From the NCBI GenBank assembly GCA_963693085.1, contig OY856412.1, positions 349,096,457 through 349,160,456 of the forward strand: a DNA stretch of 64,000 nucleotides, read 5' to 3'. This DNA comes from Alisma plantago-aquatica. Taxonomy: Eukaryota; Streptophyta; Magnoliopsida; Alismatales; Alismataceae. Position numbers and translations under genes: made by a program. How positions within the stretch are numbered: position 1 is the stretch's first letter; each line of letters opens with the position of its first letter. The notes below the pieces were generated by a model that was not told the origin of the DNA, did no database searches, and saw nothing but the letters and a program-made list of their open reading frames with translations. Below are positions 48,776-60,780 of this stretch, piece by piece.

Positions 48776-50778
48776 TGTAACACCCTACTTGTTAAAATAT
48801 ACACAACATAGAGTGGAAACATAAATCGCATTCACTTTAAGGGGGTGTCACGATCATGATACTCATTGCAACAAAAATTGAGTTTATTTAACCAATGCGA
48901 GATAAATATATCATTTCTCATATTCAAATCCTTATGAAGTTCAATCACGCATATACTAAACGAAACATGTTTCACCCTTAAATACGATATTTTTCTAATA
49001 AAAAGGAATAGAAATCTAAACTAGGTATAGTTGGAACCCCACCAGGTCTATTCTTCTAAAGTCATTGAGCTCATCTTGTGTTGGTCCTTAGATGACTCTA
49101 TCCTTGGCGTTGATCATTTCCTATGGGATTGTACCCCTAGCCAGGTATAAAATAGTTTGTATGTTGAATTGAACATATTATATACTAAAGAGAATATGTT
49201 GATCTTATTCGTATTTGGATGAATTACAAAGTTTCATATTGCACCCAGGAGTATGGGATACGTCTACATTGTCCCCGGGCTATTTTGTTTCACAATTAGG
49301 CTGGTGACTTTGAAAGCCTGTCCAGTGTGAATCGAATCTCCCAGACTCCAAATAAACTTTAGACACTAAACAGTAAAGAAAACACACACTTGTTTTTAGA
49401 TCAGTTCTTTTATCTTGACCTATATAAAAATCCTCATGTTTTATGCCAAGGTGTGTTTTCTCTTATGTACCAAAGTGCCTCTTAGGTTGCACCAAAGTGT
49501 CTGTTCTCTTATGCACCAAAGTGCCTCTTAATTTACTTGTAGGAGGATCTTAGTGAGGATCTTATATGATCTACCTATATCATTTTATTTCTCTTGGAAA
49601 CACGAAAGTTTCTCTTATATTTTAATTGTAACTTTACTCCTCCTGTGCATGAAAAATGATACAATAACCATTCATAATAAAAATGGCATTTAATCCATTG
49701 AAGATCTGTTGTCTTTTCAAGAAGATAATTGAATTAATAGATTATATTTCATATAATTTCATGTACATTATATATACATGCATACAAGAAATCAATACTT
49801 ATGTTCAAAGTGCATGGAATACTTTCCTATCTTAGAGAAAGATCCTAGTTTCTCCTTTAGATTGTTGAAACCTTAATCACATTTCTCGGTTGTTGAACCC
49901 TAATTACCCATTTCACAATGATTTTCAAATGAATATGTTAATTACTCATCAAATTAAATCATACCATTACTTCTTAACAAAATAGGGTTTGGTCAAGCTA
50001 AAAATAGTCTAAAACCTAGACATTCGACTTACTTATTCCAAAGTAATTATTAAACATAGTAGCTCGAGTGGTAAGAGCTCGGTAAGTCCCAATGAAGGAC
50101 CCGGGTTTGAACCTCACCGAAGGCACTTTGCGAACGGCAATCCACACTGATTAGGCATGGGGGGTGATTGGACCATACCCTCTCATGCCTCAAAAGTTTA
50201 CCATGTCGGCTTCATCTGGGGTAGGTTCTCTCGGTCATAAAAAAGCATATTTAAATATAATTTTATAATGAATGGTTAATTTGTTATCAATTTATGAACT
50301 ATTGTCCAATTAGAAAACAAGAGAAAGCCATGTAGGTGACATTATCCAAAACCATCACTTGTGGCCTTTCCTGGTAGGACAACAGGAGCTGAAAATGTTA
50401 TTAGGGCCTCATGAAATATAAGAATGCAATCAGAGAAAGCTATAAGATCTTAAGTCCCAAAACTACCCAAATCAATGTGTGACAACAATTAGAGACACAT
50501 GGTCAAATCATAAATGTAATGTTCATCATATTTTTCCAAACTCACAATGAATAGGTGAGCAACACTTGGATACAACCCAAACAAACCACAATTCTACAAG
50601 AAGTTGAGATCAAGGGCAAGTTCCTTGTACTTTTGCGAAGAGGACGAGCCTAACTTTGGTCATTCTCATGGTATGGGGTACCATAAGTTCACCTCCCACC
50701 ATGACAGTGAGAGGGTGGAAGATGGAAATTCGCCTGAGATTATAACACACAAAAAACCAAAAGTATTAGTTACTTTGT
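48776..50778 (+). repeat. Left arm of the inverted repeat
   Basis: Pairs with the reverse complement of 52,815-54,453. Landmarks are ACTAGGTATAGTTGG at 49,020 (partner near 54,215), GAAACCTTAATCACAT at 49,867 (partner near 53,520) and CTTGGATACAACCCAA at 50,565 (partner near 53,010). About 185 bp of SINE interrupts it at 50,058. Confidence 0.85.
50058..50242 (+). mobile_element. tRNA-derived SINE
   Basis: Internal RNA polymerase III promoter elements are visible: an A box in AGTAGCTCGAGTGGTAAGAG and a B box in GGGTTTGAACCTC (50,104-50,113). The head is tRNA-like, the body unrelated, and the tail a short A run. Flanks AAACAT (50,052-50,057) and AAGCAT (50,243-50,248) are a likely target duplication. 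The right arm of the inverted repeat has the uninterrupted site, going from TTCCAAGAGAT straight into ATTTAAATATA, which independently proves insertion. It needs LINE enzymes to move. I do not know the family name. Confidence 0.85.
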
Positions 50779-52584
50779 GTAGGAAAATATGGTGGTAGAG
50801 AAGGTAGAGAAAACAAAAATTTAACTACCATATTCCCATTATAATAGTAGATCACATCAACAACTATATAATGGGAAGGATGGTTTCAAGGATATATGAG
50901 GTACCCCTCTATTTAAATGAGGGTTAGGTTTAGTGATCCCAGTGTGTGTGGGAGTTGGAGGGACCATAATTTCACAAATTTTCACAACCTACAAGAAGTG
51001 AAACTATCAATTTATAGGTGAACCATTCATTTCCCATGCGATCTGATAGGTTCAACCCTTAAACTGGTCATTTCATCATGTTTTCCAATCACAATTGTAT
51101 GGATAATTATATTCTGATTAATGCACAACATGACGTCAACACTAATCCTTGATGCAATCAAATTGATCCATGAACCAAGCGGTTTATCGCAAGAACCATT
51201 TGTTTGATGACCTTGAGCCAATCCGTTCAATCAGTGAACCGATCTATTCATGCCCTAGTTCATCTAAAATTTAGCCAATGCAATTTTCAATCAACCTGAC
51301 CCTCCAACCGATCGGTTCAACACTTGAACCTGTTGGTTCAAAGTTTAATCAATCAATTATTGTTTAAATTGAATACCTAAACACTTTAATAATCAAGTGA
51401 AACATTATTCATAGACAAACTCCTATTCCAAGTGTATCCTAAGTGTGTGACCTTATAGGTTCCAATTTATGTTGGAAACGAATGTCCATAACCAGTTTAT
51501 GACATCACAAGAAAATAGCAATATCTAGCAACACATCATTTCTTCCCAAGTAAATGTAAAGTTGGAGAACAACTTTAACCTACAATCTGTGATTGGTGTC
51601 ACAATATTTCTATAGTTCCTTTGTCACTGATATCCAAATTGAACTTGAGGCATGGAATAGTCATCCTCTTCAATCAATCTCTATTACTTGAACTAGATTA
51701 GACTGTTTGATATATATATATATATGTAAGCTCAATATTACATATTGACTCACATGTTCATAGCAATGCATTTCTCAGTCTCACTAATCAAGTGTCTAGG
51801 ATCTCATACTCCTATAGGAGGGAAAATCCCATCTACATCGCTCACAATCATCCGTATGTGTCACAATGAATATGATCATCACCTTTATGGCAACCCTTAT
51901 TCAAGGTCACAGTGGATGATGTCAAAACACAACGAATGGCATGTGATGAGTGTGGTGACTTCAGGTCTAAGAATCACAATCACCACCAACACTACGAGAG
52001 ATTATTCTAACTAACATGTAATGGGGTTTCCATGCGTCACTATCATGGTGGGTCTGTCTGATACACTGTTCTCTAACAACGACATGTTATGAGTGTAGTG
52101 ACTTCAGGTCAAAGAACCACAATCACAACCAACTCTATGAGAGATTATTCTGACTAACATGTAATGGGATTTCCATGTGTCACTATCATGGTGGGTCTGT
52201 CTGATATACTGTTCTATAACAAGTGTCTATGTGTTTGATTCAATATCACATATCATGAATGATGGAATTTTGTCATCAACCAACACACTCTCTAGTCGTA
52301 TGTGTTATTGTTGTCTATCAACCTTCCACAATAACATCTAACTAGGGACATAACAAGAATATATGAACTCTTATCATACATATGATTGCATTGTCCAAAT
52401 CTAAACCAGAAGACATATGTCATCAAGTATCATCATTCTTTAGCTATTTATTATGTTACATTGCTATCTCATAATTAAATAAAAAAAATAAATTGGAATA
52501 TTATCTTTATTATTAATCACATCAATTACAATTTATTCCATTACAATCATCATATGATTGGCTCTCTGGACATACATACCAACA
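50779..52584 (-). mobile_element. Solo LTR of the Tork/Angela-like copia family
   Basis: Aligns with the LTRs at 7,096-9,231 and 17,870-20,009 from GGAAAATATGGTGGTAGAG (the GGGTTTTACATGGTC end) to GGCTCTCTGGACATACATAC and CCAACA at 52,584. No primer site, gag or pol is attached, so it is a solo LTR of 1,806 bp. It is shorter than the other two because of internal deletions, but it has gained a 143-bp tandem duplication. Flanks CTTTG and CTTCA agree at only three of five bases, so the target duplication is decayed or lost. Confidence 0.85.
51940..52225. repeat. 143-bp tandem duplication inside the copia solo LTR
   Basis: Units begin CATGTGATGAGTGTGGTGAC (51,940) and CATGTTATGAGTGTAGTGAC (52,083) and both include CACTATCATGGTGGGTCTGT. 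The two LTRs of the full element have this segment once. Confidence 0.9.
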
Positions 52585-54453
52585 CTTCATTTTTTAAAAC
52601 TAGAGCCAAAATTGGTGATTAGAAAGTGAAAACACTACCAAGCTTGTAGATTGCTATGAAGGTGTGGAAATAGATGAAAGGGGGAACCTTGAATTGAGGT
52701 AATGTCCTTTGCCCTATTTTATTCATCATTTCCCCTATTTCATTTGTTTCTAGACCTTCATAGAAATCAACAAGAAATTTTTTTCCCTCAGTGATTCCCT
52801 TAGTTTTCATCAACAAAAGTAACCAATAATTTTGTTTTTTTTGTGAGGGGGATTTCCATCTTCCTATCTCTCCTTGCCATGGTGGGTGGTGAACTTCAGG
52901 TACCCCAAACCATGAGAACAACCAAAACTATTGTTGTCTTCTTTGCATAGGTACGAGGAACTTTCCCCTGGTCTCAATTTCTTATAGGAACGTGGATTAG
53001 TTAGGTTGTATCCAAGGATTTCTCACCTATTCATCGCAAGTTTGGAGGAAGGTGATGATCATTTAATTTATTCTTTTTCCCCATTTCTCGAATTGTTGTC
53101 ACACATTGATTTAGGAGGTTTTGGGATTTATGTGCATGTAGCTTCCTCTTCTCTCACATTTTTTGTTACTTGAAGCCTGATAATGTGACATGTTGTTGTT
53201 GGACCGGCTAGGAAAGGGTCACACATACTTTTTGCATAATGTCGCCTACATGGATTTCTCTTGTTTTCTATTTGGTTAGTAGTACATAAGTTCACAACTA
53301 ATCAACCATTCGTCAAAAACTTATATTTAAATATCTCTTGGAAAAGCTTTTGAATATGGGAGTTGAATTTCTAGGTTTCAGAGTCTATTTTCCCCTCAAC
53401 TAGGCCCTAGTTTGCTAAGATGTAATGTTAGGGTTTAAGGTTATAAGTAACTAACATATTGATATGGAAAATGTTATTAATAGGGTAACTAGGGTTCGGT
53501 CAATAGAATAATGTGATTAAGGTTTCATCAAACTGAGGACAACAACTAAGATATTTCTTTAAGAGAATTAATTGGTCCATGCACTTTGAACATAAGTATT
53601 GATTTCTTATATGTATGTAAATACAATGTACATGAAATACTAGGAATGTATTATCTATTATTTCAATTACTTATGAAGAATAAGATGATATATCTACAAT
53701 GGATTTAGTGTCATGTTAATTGTCAATATTTGTTGTATCATCTCTCATGCACATTAATAATACGATGTAAGAGAAACTTAAGAGTTCTTAGTAGAAAGAG
53801 AATGATAAAAGATAACCTATATAAGATCCTCACTAAGAGGTTACTTGGATAAAAATAAGAGGCCTTTGAGTGCCTAAGAGAAAAGGCACTTTGCTGAAAA
53901 CTAAGAGGAACTTTGGTACATTAGAGAAGAATAATGTCAATGCAAAATTAGAGGATTCTTATATAGGTCAAGATTAAAGAATTAATCCAAAAGCATATGT
54001 ATATCTTCTTTAGTGATTGATTTTGAAGTTTATTTTCAATTTACATGTTCCCTTTAAGATATAATATGTTCAAATTACACTTACAAATGGGTTTATGCAT
54101 GGTTGGGGGCATGATGCCCATAGGAAAGTAGCAACACCAAGGATAGAGACCACTTAGGACCCAATTAAGGCAAATCTCAAGGACTTTAGAAGAAAGGACC
54201 TGATGGGGGCCAACTATACCTAGTTTAGATCTCCTTTCCTATTTATGATAAGCATAACTTGCTTAAGGGTGAAACATGTTTAGTTTAGTAGATGTGTGAG
54301 TGAACCTTGTTAAGGATTTAAGAATGATAAATGATATATTTAGCTTGTGATGGTTATATAAACTATATTATATTGCAATGAATATCATGATTATGACACC
54401 CCTCTTGAAGTGAATGTAGTTTATGCTTATGTTTATACAAGTGGGGTGTTACA
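52585..54453 (-). repeat. Right arm of the inverted repeat plus residual loop
   Basis: 52,815-54,453 is the reverse-complement partner of the left arm. 52,585-52,814 has no counterpart and is best read as the original loop between the arms. Confidence 0.75.
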
Positions 54454-54458
54454 TAAAC
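54454..54458. repeat. Possible target site duplication TAAAC, right copy
   Basis: Exact match to 48,631-48,635. Confidence 0.55.
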
Positions 54459-57400
54459 TAAAACATGAAAGAGAGATTTAGATGTTATAATACAAATGTG
54501 AATTTCATCAATTAATATTTTAATACATTTAAAGTCTTATATGCAATATTTGTCACACACTTACTAACCTTGATTATATATTATGGTGTACTGATGGGAT
54601 GGAAAAATCTTACTCTCCTATTATTAAAAGTTTACCTATCTCCTACCTCTAGTCATCAACTTCCCCTTATAAAATAGTACCACAAATCTCCCATCTTTCC
54701 TCATCCTTTTTCCCTAATTCTTTCTATAACACATATAAGACCCTAACCAAAGTCATTAAATCCCCAATTCGGGTTGTATTTGCAATTATATGAGAAACAT
54801 CCTTCCCCACCCTTCTCCACTTTCTTGACTGATATCTCAAACACCATAAAACCCAACTTCGGGTAGAACAATGCTCCCTCAAGCATCTTGGACCCCCTAA
54901 GACACAATTTTCCTCTTCCACTTGGTACTTTTTTCATCATGCTCCTATAGTGAACCATGGATACAATTCAAGATGTGGAAACCCCATTATGAGACTCGAG
55001 TTGAGTGAGAAAATCCTCTAGGGAAAACCTTATTCGGGGTAGTTAGGAGCATTGTGTGTCATTAGATTGGGAAGTGACATTGTATTTACTTCTCATAACC
55101 TATCGTTAGTCCTAGTATTAGGAGGCATCTCGGTAGTAGTTCTCATGGTCACTCAACATGAAAAAATATTTCATTTGAATGTACAAGTAGGTAATGTAGA
55201 ACAACCTTCGCTTTGATCCCCATAACATGTAGTTAACATCAAATTTGCAATTAAACCTTCAAATATTTATTTCTATTGTGGAATGATGGATTCAACTAGT
55301 TTTGATGTATGTTATCATTAATTTTCAATGGTTTAACTCCATTGGGTAATCTCAAGGATGCCCTACTCCTTGATTTTGGATGCCTTGGTTGTTTTGGCAA
55401 ACCATCAAAATTCTTCCTTCTTCTACCATGGTGGAAGGTGAGATCCCCTTTTCCAAGATGCCATGTGAGCAGCACCATAGGTATCTATAACTAACAAGAA
55501 TTAGGGAACATATTTTTGATGCCTTTGTCGAGAATCTAGAGCTAACCGACCATTTTTTTGCACTAGGTGCTAAAGGAACATGGCTTGTAATGGTTTCTTC
55601 CTTAGATGCCTCTTGTGAGTTTTTGGTTGTCCCTTTTGGAAGGAGTATACTTGTATTTTTTCTCCTAGTCTTACCTCATTCCACATAAGATAAATCATGA
55701 AAACGTCTATGATGCCCATTGTTGGAAATCCTGATATGATGCAATATGTTGTTTTCTCCAATTTGTATTTGACAAAACCAAGGAAATATCTAACCTTAAG
55801 AACTTGATAAATAATTCATTGAGTATATAAAATAAGTTAAATTTGTTTTGAATTCAGGAAATAAGCACTATCATTTGATGTTCTTTTAGACCTAGTTAGA
55901 CTAGGTATGAAAGTTAGCTTTTAATATTTGTATATTTAGTGGAATACTAAACATAGCCTTATGTGAACTTATAACTAGGTGTTTTGATACCCTGGTGTGG
56001 AACTAGGGTTTAATCCTAGACTATTTATGACAAGATAAAAGGTATGCACATCCTCCGTATTTTAATTTGAGCATTTGATGACTTGAAACCCTAATTTCCC
56101 TTTGTTAGAAATAAATCCCAAGTTCGGTGACATTTGTATCTATTTTGAAAACCTTAATGAAAGATCCTCATTTTTCATTTGTTTCTTTGTCCTTATGCAA
56201 TAAAATTGTTGGATCAATATTCTTGAGTTTGTTGATCCCAACTGGTGTAATATGAATGTTTGCATCCATTTTCTATTTGAAAATAATTTATACATGGCTA
56301 AACTTTGTCTGTTGCCAATATGTTTGCATGTATGTTCCAAAGTAATATTATATAGAGTAGTGTTTCTTATGAACAACCATATACTTAGAAACTAGGGTTT
56401 TATTTCCTTTTCAATGTATGAAAGATTTATCCCCCCATCATGCTTTATATTAGCCATTGAGATTCTAGTCCTCTAACCACCTTTTATATTTGGCACTCAA
56501 ATTTTAGTCCCCTTTCCCTTGGATTAAGATCCTTTGGTGTCTTAATTGTCTCTTCTACCTAAGATCTACATGCATAGCTTTTCTTCATTGTAATTGTGGA
56601 ATTATTTAAATTTCAAGAGCTTCATCCTTATGGCTTATCTTCTAATAATAATATGCGTGATTATATTTAGTAACAATATTCTCTTATCATCATTTCTTTT
56701 GACTTCATTGCCTATTTTTTTATAGCCCCTCTTTGAGGGGGACAACCGTCTTATTTGCACTTGATTCTCTAAATGCACAAATAATACTTTCTTGTGCATA
56801 CAATAGTTTATATTGATTTATACATTTTCTTTTGTTTTTCCATTTATTAAGTTGTGTTCCCAAATCAACCATGTATTAGTGAACTAGAGAAGATGTTTCG
56901 AGATGACCTTACTCCATGGCTTGAAGCTTTAGGGATAGCTTGAGATGATCGTGTTGCACTTTACAATTAAATATTTTGTATAAGTAGCTATGACTTGTTA
57001 TTGTTCCCTATTGGACTACTTTGATTAGATGGTGATGATTGATGATTTTTTGTTAGCCCCACAAGTTTGGTTAGGTTATGGATTTCTTCTTCAACTTGTT
57101 GTTCTAAAGGAATCCCATTCTTGCATATCACAAACTTTGATGGTCTTTCGGTGAATTGTTCTAGTTAGAGTGTGCATCCACTGTGTGTTTTTTGGCAGTG
57201 GGTTGTGTTATCGAGGTTTCCACCCCCTTTTGTGAATACAAGGCACACTATAAGAGAAAAAAGAAAGGGCCAGGGCAATATAGTCAAGGACAGAGCTCTT
57301 GACCTTTTGCCGATACTCCTCAAGTCTAATCCTTAACCCATGAGCCAGTCGTCCCTGACCAATACTCTACTTCCTCAGTTGTTTAATTCAATTTACATTT

Positions 57401-57640
57401 TCTCTCAGCATGTACATTAATATTTCTAAATATCATCGATCCGTATTACTATGTAGATAAATACAAGTAACTTGTATAATGTGTTTTGTGACTTCCAATT
57501 ACAAGATAAGATAAACAAATCTAAAATCATGAAATTTACTTTAGGTATGCCGCATACAACTTTCATGGTATTTTCTCTTCCCTCTAAAACTCCTCCCCAT
57601 TAGTTATCCCCATTCATTTATACCTTCTCTTCCTTGATTT
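54459..57640. other. 3.2 kb without a recognised gene
   Basis: AT-rich with moderate pyrimidine-rich stretches. A minus-strand zone at about 55,560-55,800 running into 55,300-55,500 has fewer stops than its surroundings (for example GKTRRKNTSILLPKG and SPSTMVEEGRILMVCQNN) and may be an old retroelement frame, but I recognise no domain. Confidence 0.4.
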
Positions 57641-58010
57641 TGACTTTCATACTTAATAAATCCACACACACTAGTCCTTTGGCCGGTCCTAATTCCCGTT
57701 ATTCAAAAATCCACTCAGCTTATTAGGTCTTCCATCTTTCAAGTCTTACTCTCTTCGCTTATTATTTTCCATGGACTGTCGAGATCGTGGATAGGGTCTG
57801 GAGGAAAAGTACTAGCATCCTAATCTTTGATACTTCCAGACCTTTCCAATCCACGACCACCGCGTCAATATCTCCTAGACGTCCATGTGTCTTAGGTGAA
57901 TGGAAACAACATACTGAGAACTTCATGTGTGAAACAAGATCTATTTCTTTTCTTTCTACATTCAGATGCTTAAAAACTATGTGATTGGTCTGCAACATTC
58001 GTTTTCTCGA
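57641..58010. other. Unassigned GC-richer patch with short frames on both strands
   Basis: The overlapping frames 57,787-57,984 (plus, 65 codons) and 57,762-57,998 (minus, 78 codons) are each other's shadow. Neither resembles a family I know. The patch stands out slightly from its AT-rich surroundings, so it could be a captured gene fragment. Confidence 0.25.
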
Positions 58011-58176
58011 TAATCTAATCGAGGTAAATTATGTATTCCTTACTAGGTAATTTATGAATTCCTAACTATATTGTTTTAATGTATAACCATCCTTCTTTGG
58101 TATTTTTTACAAGATAACAATGGATATTTGGTGTAAACACCTTAATGAAAAGTGTTTTCAAGTGCGATACAATGGG

Positions 58177-58396
58177 ACACATTTGTCATTGACATTGATT
58201 GGATTTTCTATAGTTGTGATTCTAAAAGAAAGCAATTAGATTTTAATGGCTTGCAACAACATACAGATCTGAAAAATGATCATGCAACACATGTGTCTTT
58301 GACATTCAATGGAATTTCTTTCGTAGTGATTCTAAAAGAAAATGATTAGATTTTAATGACTTGCAACCACATATGGATCTAAAAAATGAGCATGCA
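58177..58396. repeat. 110-bp tandem duplication
   Basis: Units start ACACATTTGTCATTGACATT (58,177) and ACACATGTGTCTTTGACATT (58,287). Both contain GTGATTCTAAAAGAAA and ATTAGATTTTAATG. They differ at about one base in eight by eye. Confidence 0.85.
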
Positions 58397-59099
58397 ATTG
58401 TCCATGCAGTCACGACAATTAGCTTTCATTAGAGGTATATCTTACCGTATATCTTAATTTTAATATTTCTTAGACATTTAAGACAACAAATAATGATAAT
58501 TGTTGTTGAGTATTTCCTATGTGCTTTTATCCCATCTCTTTAACTATTTTCATTGTTTTGACTTGTATGTATACAATTAATTCCTATCAAACTTGTTGTC
58601 ACTATGATAGAAAATCTCAAACAGTCTAGACTAATCTAAATATGTTTGACCCATGATCAGGTTTCTCAACCAACTTGATGTTTAGTGGTGCCAAGATTGT
58701 TGAACAGGACACAGGTGATGCAAACAAGAGGATTTTTGAATATTTATGTATTGGTTTGTTGATGAAGAACTAGATATACAAGGCACCAAATGATTTTTGG
58801 AATTAAACTGAGGCTAAAAGGATGCATATGGAGACGTTGAAACTATTAAGCCGTAGTGGATATGTTGTACTTTATAGAGAAGAATGTAATCATTTTTTCC
58901 TATAATCCTCATATATTAGCCTTCAATATTCATGAATACAAGTGTTTACATAGGGACAAGGCTTTATGTCCCCCCCATTGTAAATCTATATTTTTCTACT
59001 GTTAAACAAAAATAATGATTGTAGAATGTTGTTGGGGATATGTATAATTTAATTATTTGGCATAATATAAAATTATCAAATTCGTTGCTCTCTCCAATA
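58397..59099. other. Stretch with no recognised gene
   Basis: A plus-strand run near 58,670-58,780 is open for about 35 codons (STNLMFSGAKIVEQDTGDAN) but ends at a stop and matches nothing I recognise. Confidence 0.3.
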
Positions 59100-59700
59100 A
59101 AAGGTTGTGCAATTTTACATTGGGTCTTTTACATAAAATGTTATGGGCTTCTAGATCCCATGTCTACATTAGAAGTTCATGAGCCTCTATATTAGAGGGC
59201 AATGTGGCTCTACGTTAGAATCATGTGGGCATCTACATTAAAGTCCATGGGTTTATTATTTTGATCTACGCATGGAGTTAAAGGTTAGGGAATTTCAACC
59301 TTTCTGCTCAAGGATTGGCCCTGACTAAGGTTATTGGTCACCAAGCCTCTACTTAGGAAACAATGCTAAAGGATTGATCATGACCAACTAGTTGTCCTCA
59401 AGGATAGTTAGGTACCGGTCAGAGATTTGACCCTGACTCTTAAGAAGTTTTGTTGTAGTGACACTTGGTGCTTCTTGTGACCCCAAGCGGTCATGTGCCT
59501 GCATTCTCTATGTATCTACTTAATACATTGAAGCAGGTTATAAAAGAGGGTGACCATTATGTAAGACACTACACACCACTACATTACAAACATTACTGTT
59601 CACATTAGGTTTTATTTACGGCCTAAATCTAAGAGAAAGAGTGTATTGTCATATAGTTCACGCATTTAGCGTGATTCAGTCATTTAGTAAACTCGGTAAT
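59100..59700 (+). repeat. LTR-like promoter region, class uncertain
   Basis: A set of degenerate words such as GGGCTTCTAGATCCCATG, GAGCCTCTATATTAGAG, GGCTCTACGTTAGAA and GGGCATCTACATTAAAG spans 59,145-59,255. It is followed by CAAGGATTGGCCCTGAC-type repeats and then a TATA box at 59,539. This arrangement of short repeats upstream of a TATA box resembles an LTR U3 region. Ends were not found. Confidence 0.35.
59539..59545 (+). promoter_or_regulatory. TATA box candidate
   Basis: GGTTATAAAAGAGGGTGACC. It is well formed, but the element it belongs to is not delimited. Confidence 0.4.
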
Positions 59701-59879
59701 GTGTTTGAATGATGATGGAAACTATGACAGGGCATTTTGGGGTCAATTGAGCTGGAGTCCTAAAAAATTACACAACCGGTTGTTTGGATGAGCCGATATA
59801 GAAGAGAGTTGCCATTTTGTGTAAGGGTCCCACTATCATGCATGTGTTTTAAGTAAGGGAAAAAGGTGTTTTTATTTTA

Positions 59880-60780
59880 GTGTTAGACCGGTGCCAAACA
59901 AAACACTGTTGGATGGAAGCAAGGAAGTTAATCGGTTGTTGGTCTGCTCTTGTTCCTAAGTCCTTGAACAAAATCCTCGAAGTAAGGAGTTTAGGAAAGG
60001 AAGGAAAGAAGCCAAGTAATATAGGCCATAAACCTTGCAGTCTGCAAAGCCAACAAGGATTACCGACCCCTTCTCACAAAGCAAAGGCTGACGGACCATC
60101 CTTCATTCTAAAGCAAAGCAAAGATGATCGTCTCGATCGTTTTGGTAGCGGAAGCCAGGAATAAAGCTAAAGCCTTACAGCCATGCAACAAAGGGTTAGG
60201 ACAACCACAGAAACACGCAGACAATGGTTAAGGAGCGTAGGAGAGCGATGGGGCTGAAATTTGAAACAGGCCGGTCTTCCGTACAGTCAGCACAAGGGGT
60301 TAAAAGTAAAATATATGGGGATTAGGAAAACAAAGGCTGGTGAACTAACAAGTGGCAACAAAGGAAGGTTTAAACCATGCTTGTAGTGCGGGTTTATGGT
60401 TTGCCATTGGATGCATCCCAGTAAATGAGTTGGAAATCTGTTGACTCCCCACGCGGCCACGCCAACCTCAAAAATGTTTGGGAAAGTAAATGAGTTGTTT
60501 TCTGATATGTAACCCTCCTGCTTTGCTGTAATTCTGGAAAGTCCTCCATAGTATTAACAATGACAAGCCCCTTTAGTTGTAACCAGCGGTGACTTGGAAA
60601 CGTTATAGTTATATTCGTTTGTTCTTTAATTTCTCAACCAAGTCTGCCGTGCCTAGTTGTGAAGAAGTAATATAAGTAGCTGGTTGTCGGCGAGGGATAG
60701 TAATCCTGATGATTCCCAATGAAGTGCCTAATCATTTCTCCATCTATCACTCCTTCATTATGTCTAATTTCTTCACAGAC
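59880..60780. other. GC-richer block, possibly organelle-derived DNA (NUMT candidate)
   Basis: Composition shifts sharply from AT-rich to near balanced, with purine-rich words such as GGAAAGGAAGGAAAGAAGCC and AAAGCAAAGCAAAG, which is the texture of plant mitochondrial intergenic DNA. A plus-strand frame of 94 codons (59,880-60,164) shows no domain I recognise. No mitochondrial gene could be named in it, so origin is inferred from composition and style alone. It could equally be an unfamiliar transposon. Confidence 0.35.

Larger units (their letters stand above)
48636..54453. mobile_element. Large inverted-repeat element with 1.6-2.0 kb arms
   Basis: Outer ends are TATAACACCCTACTTG on the left and CAAGTGGGGTGTTACA on the right, bordered by TAAAC on both sides. 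The left arm proper (48,776-50,778, TGTAACACCCTACTTG...) aligns with the reverse complement of the right arm (about 52,815-54,453) almost throughout, for example TAAACATGTTTCACCCTTAA. The left terminus is present twice: a 70-bp copy at 48,636 and again at 48,776. The left arm carries a SINE and the centre a copia solo LTR. No transposase-like frame is seen. It may be a foldback-type element, or two oppositely oriented LTRs of one gypsy family; TGTAACACCC ends and a 5-bp duplication fit LTR biology better than known DNA transposons. Confidence 0.6.

Noticed and set aside
50058..50140. Functional tRNA gene
   Set aside because: A and B boxes are present, but there is no foldable acceptor stem or anticodon arm and the element has a SINE body and target duplication.
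48636..54453. Mutator-like or other terminal-inverted-repeat DNA transposon
   Set aside because: No transposase frame, no 8-11 bp target duplication, and ends of LTR type (TGTAACACCC). Kept as an inverted-repeat structure of uncertain class.
57762..57998. Small gene (opposed frames on both strands)
   Set aside because: The two frames shadow each other and neither resembles a known family; left as an unassigned patch.
59880..60164. Host gene encoding a 94-residue protein
   Set aside because: No domain recognised, no supporting exon structure, and the frame lies in a block whose composition suggests foreign non-coding DNA.
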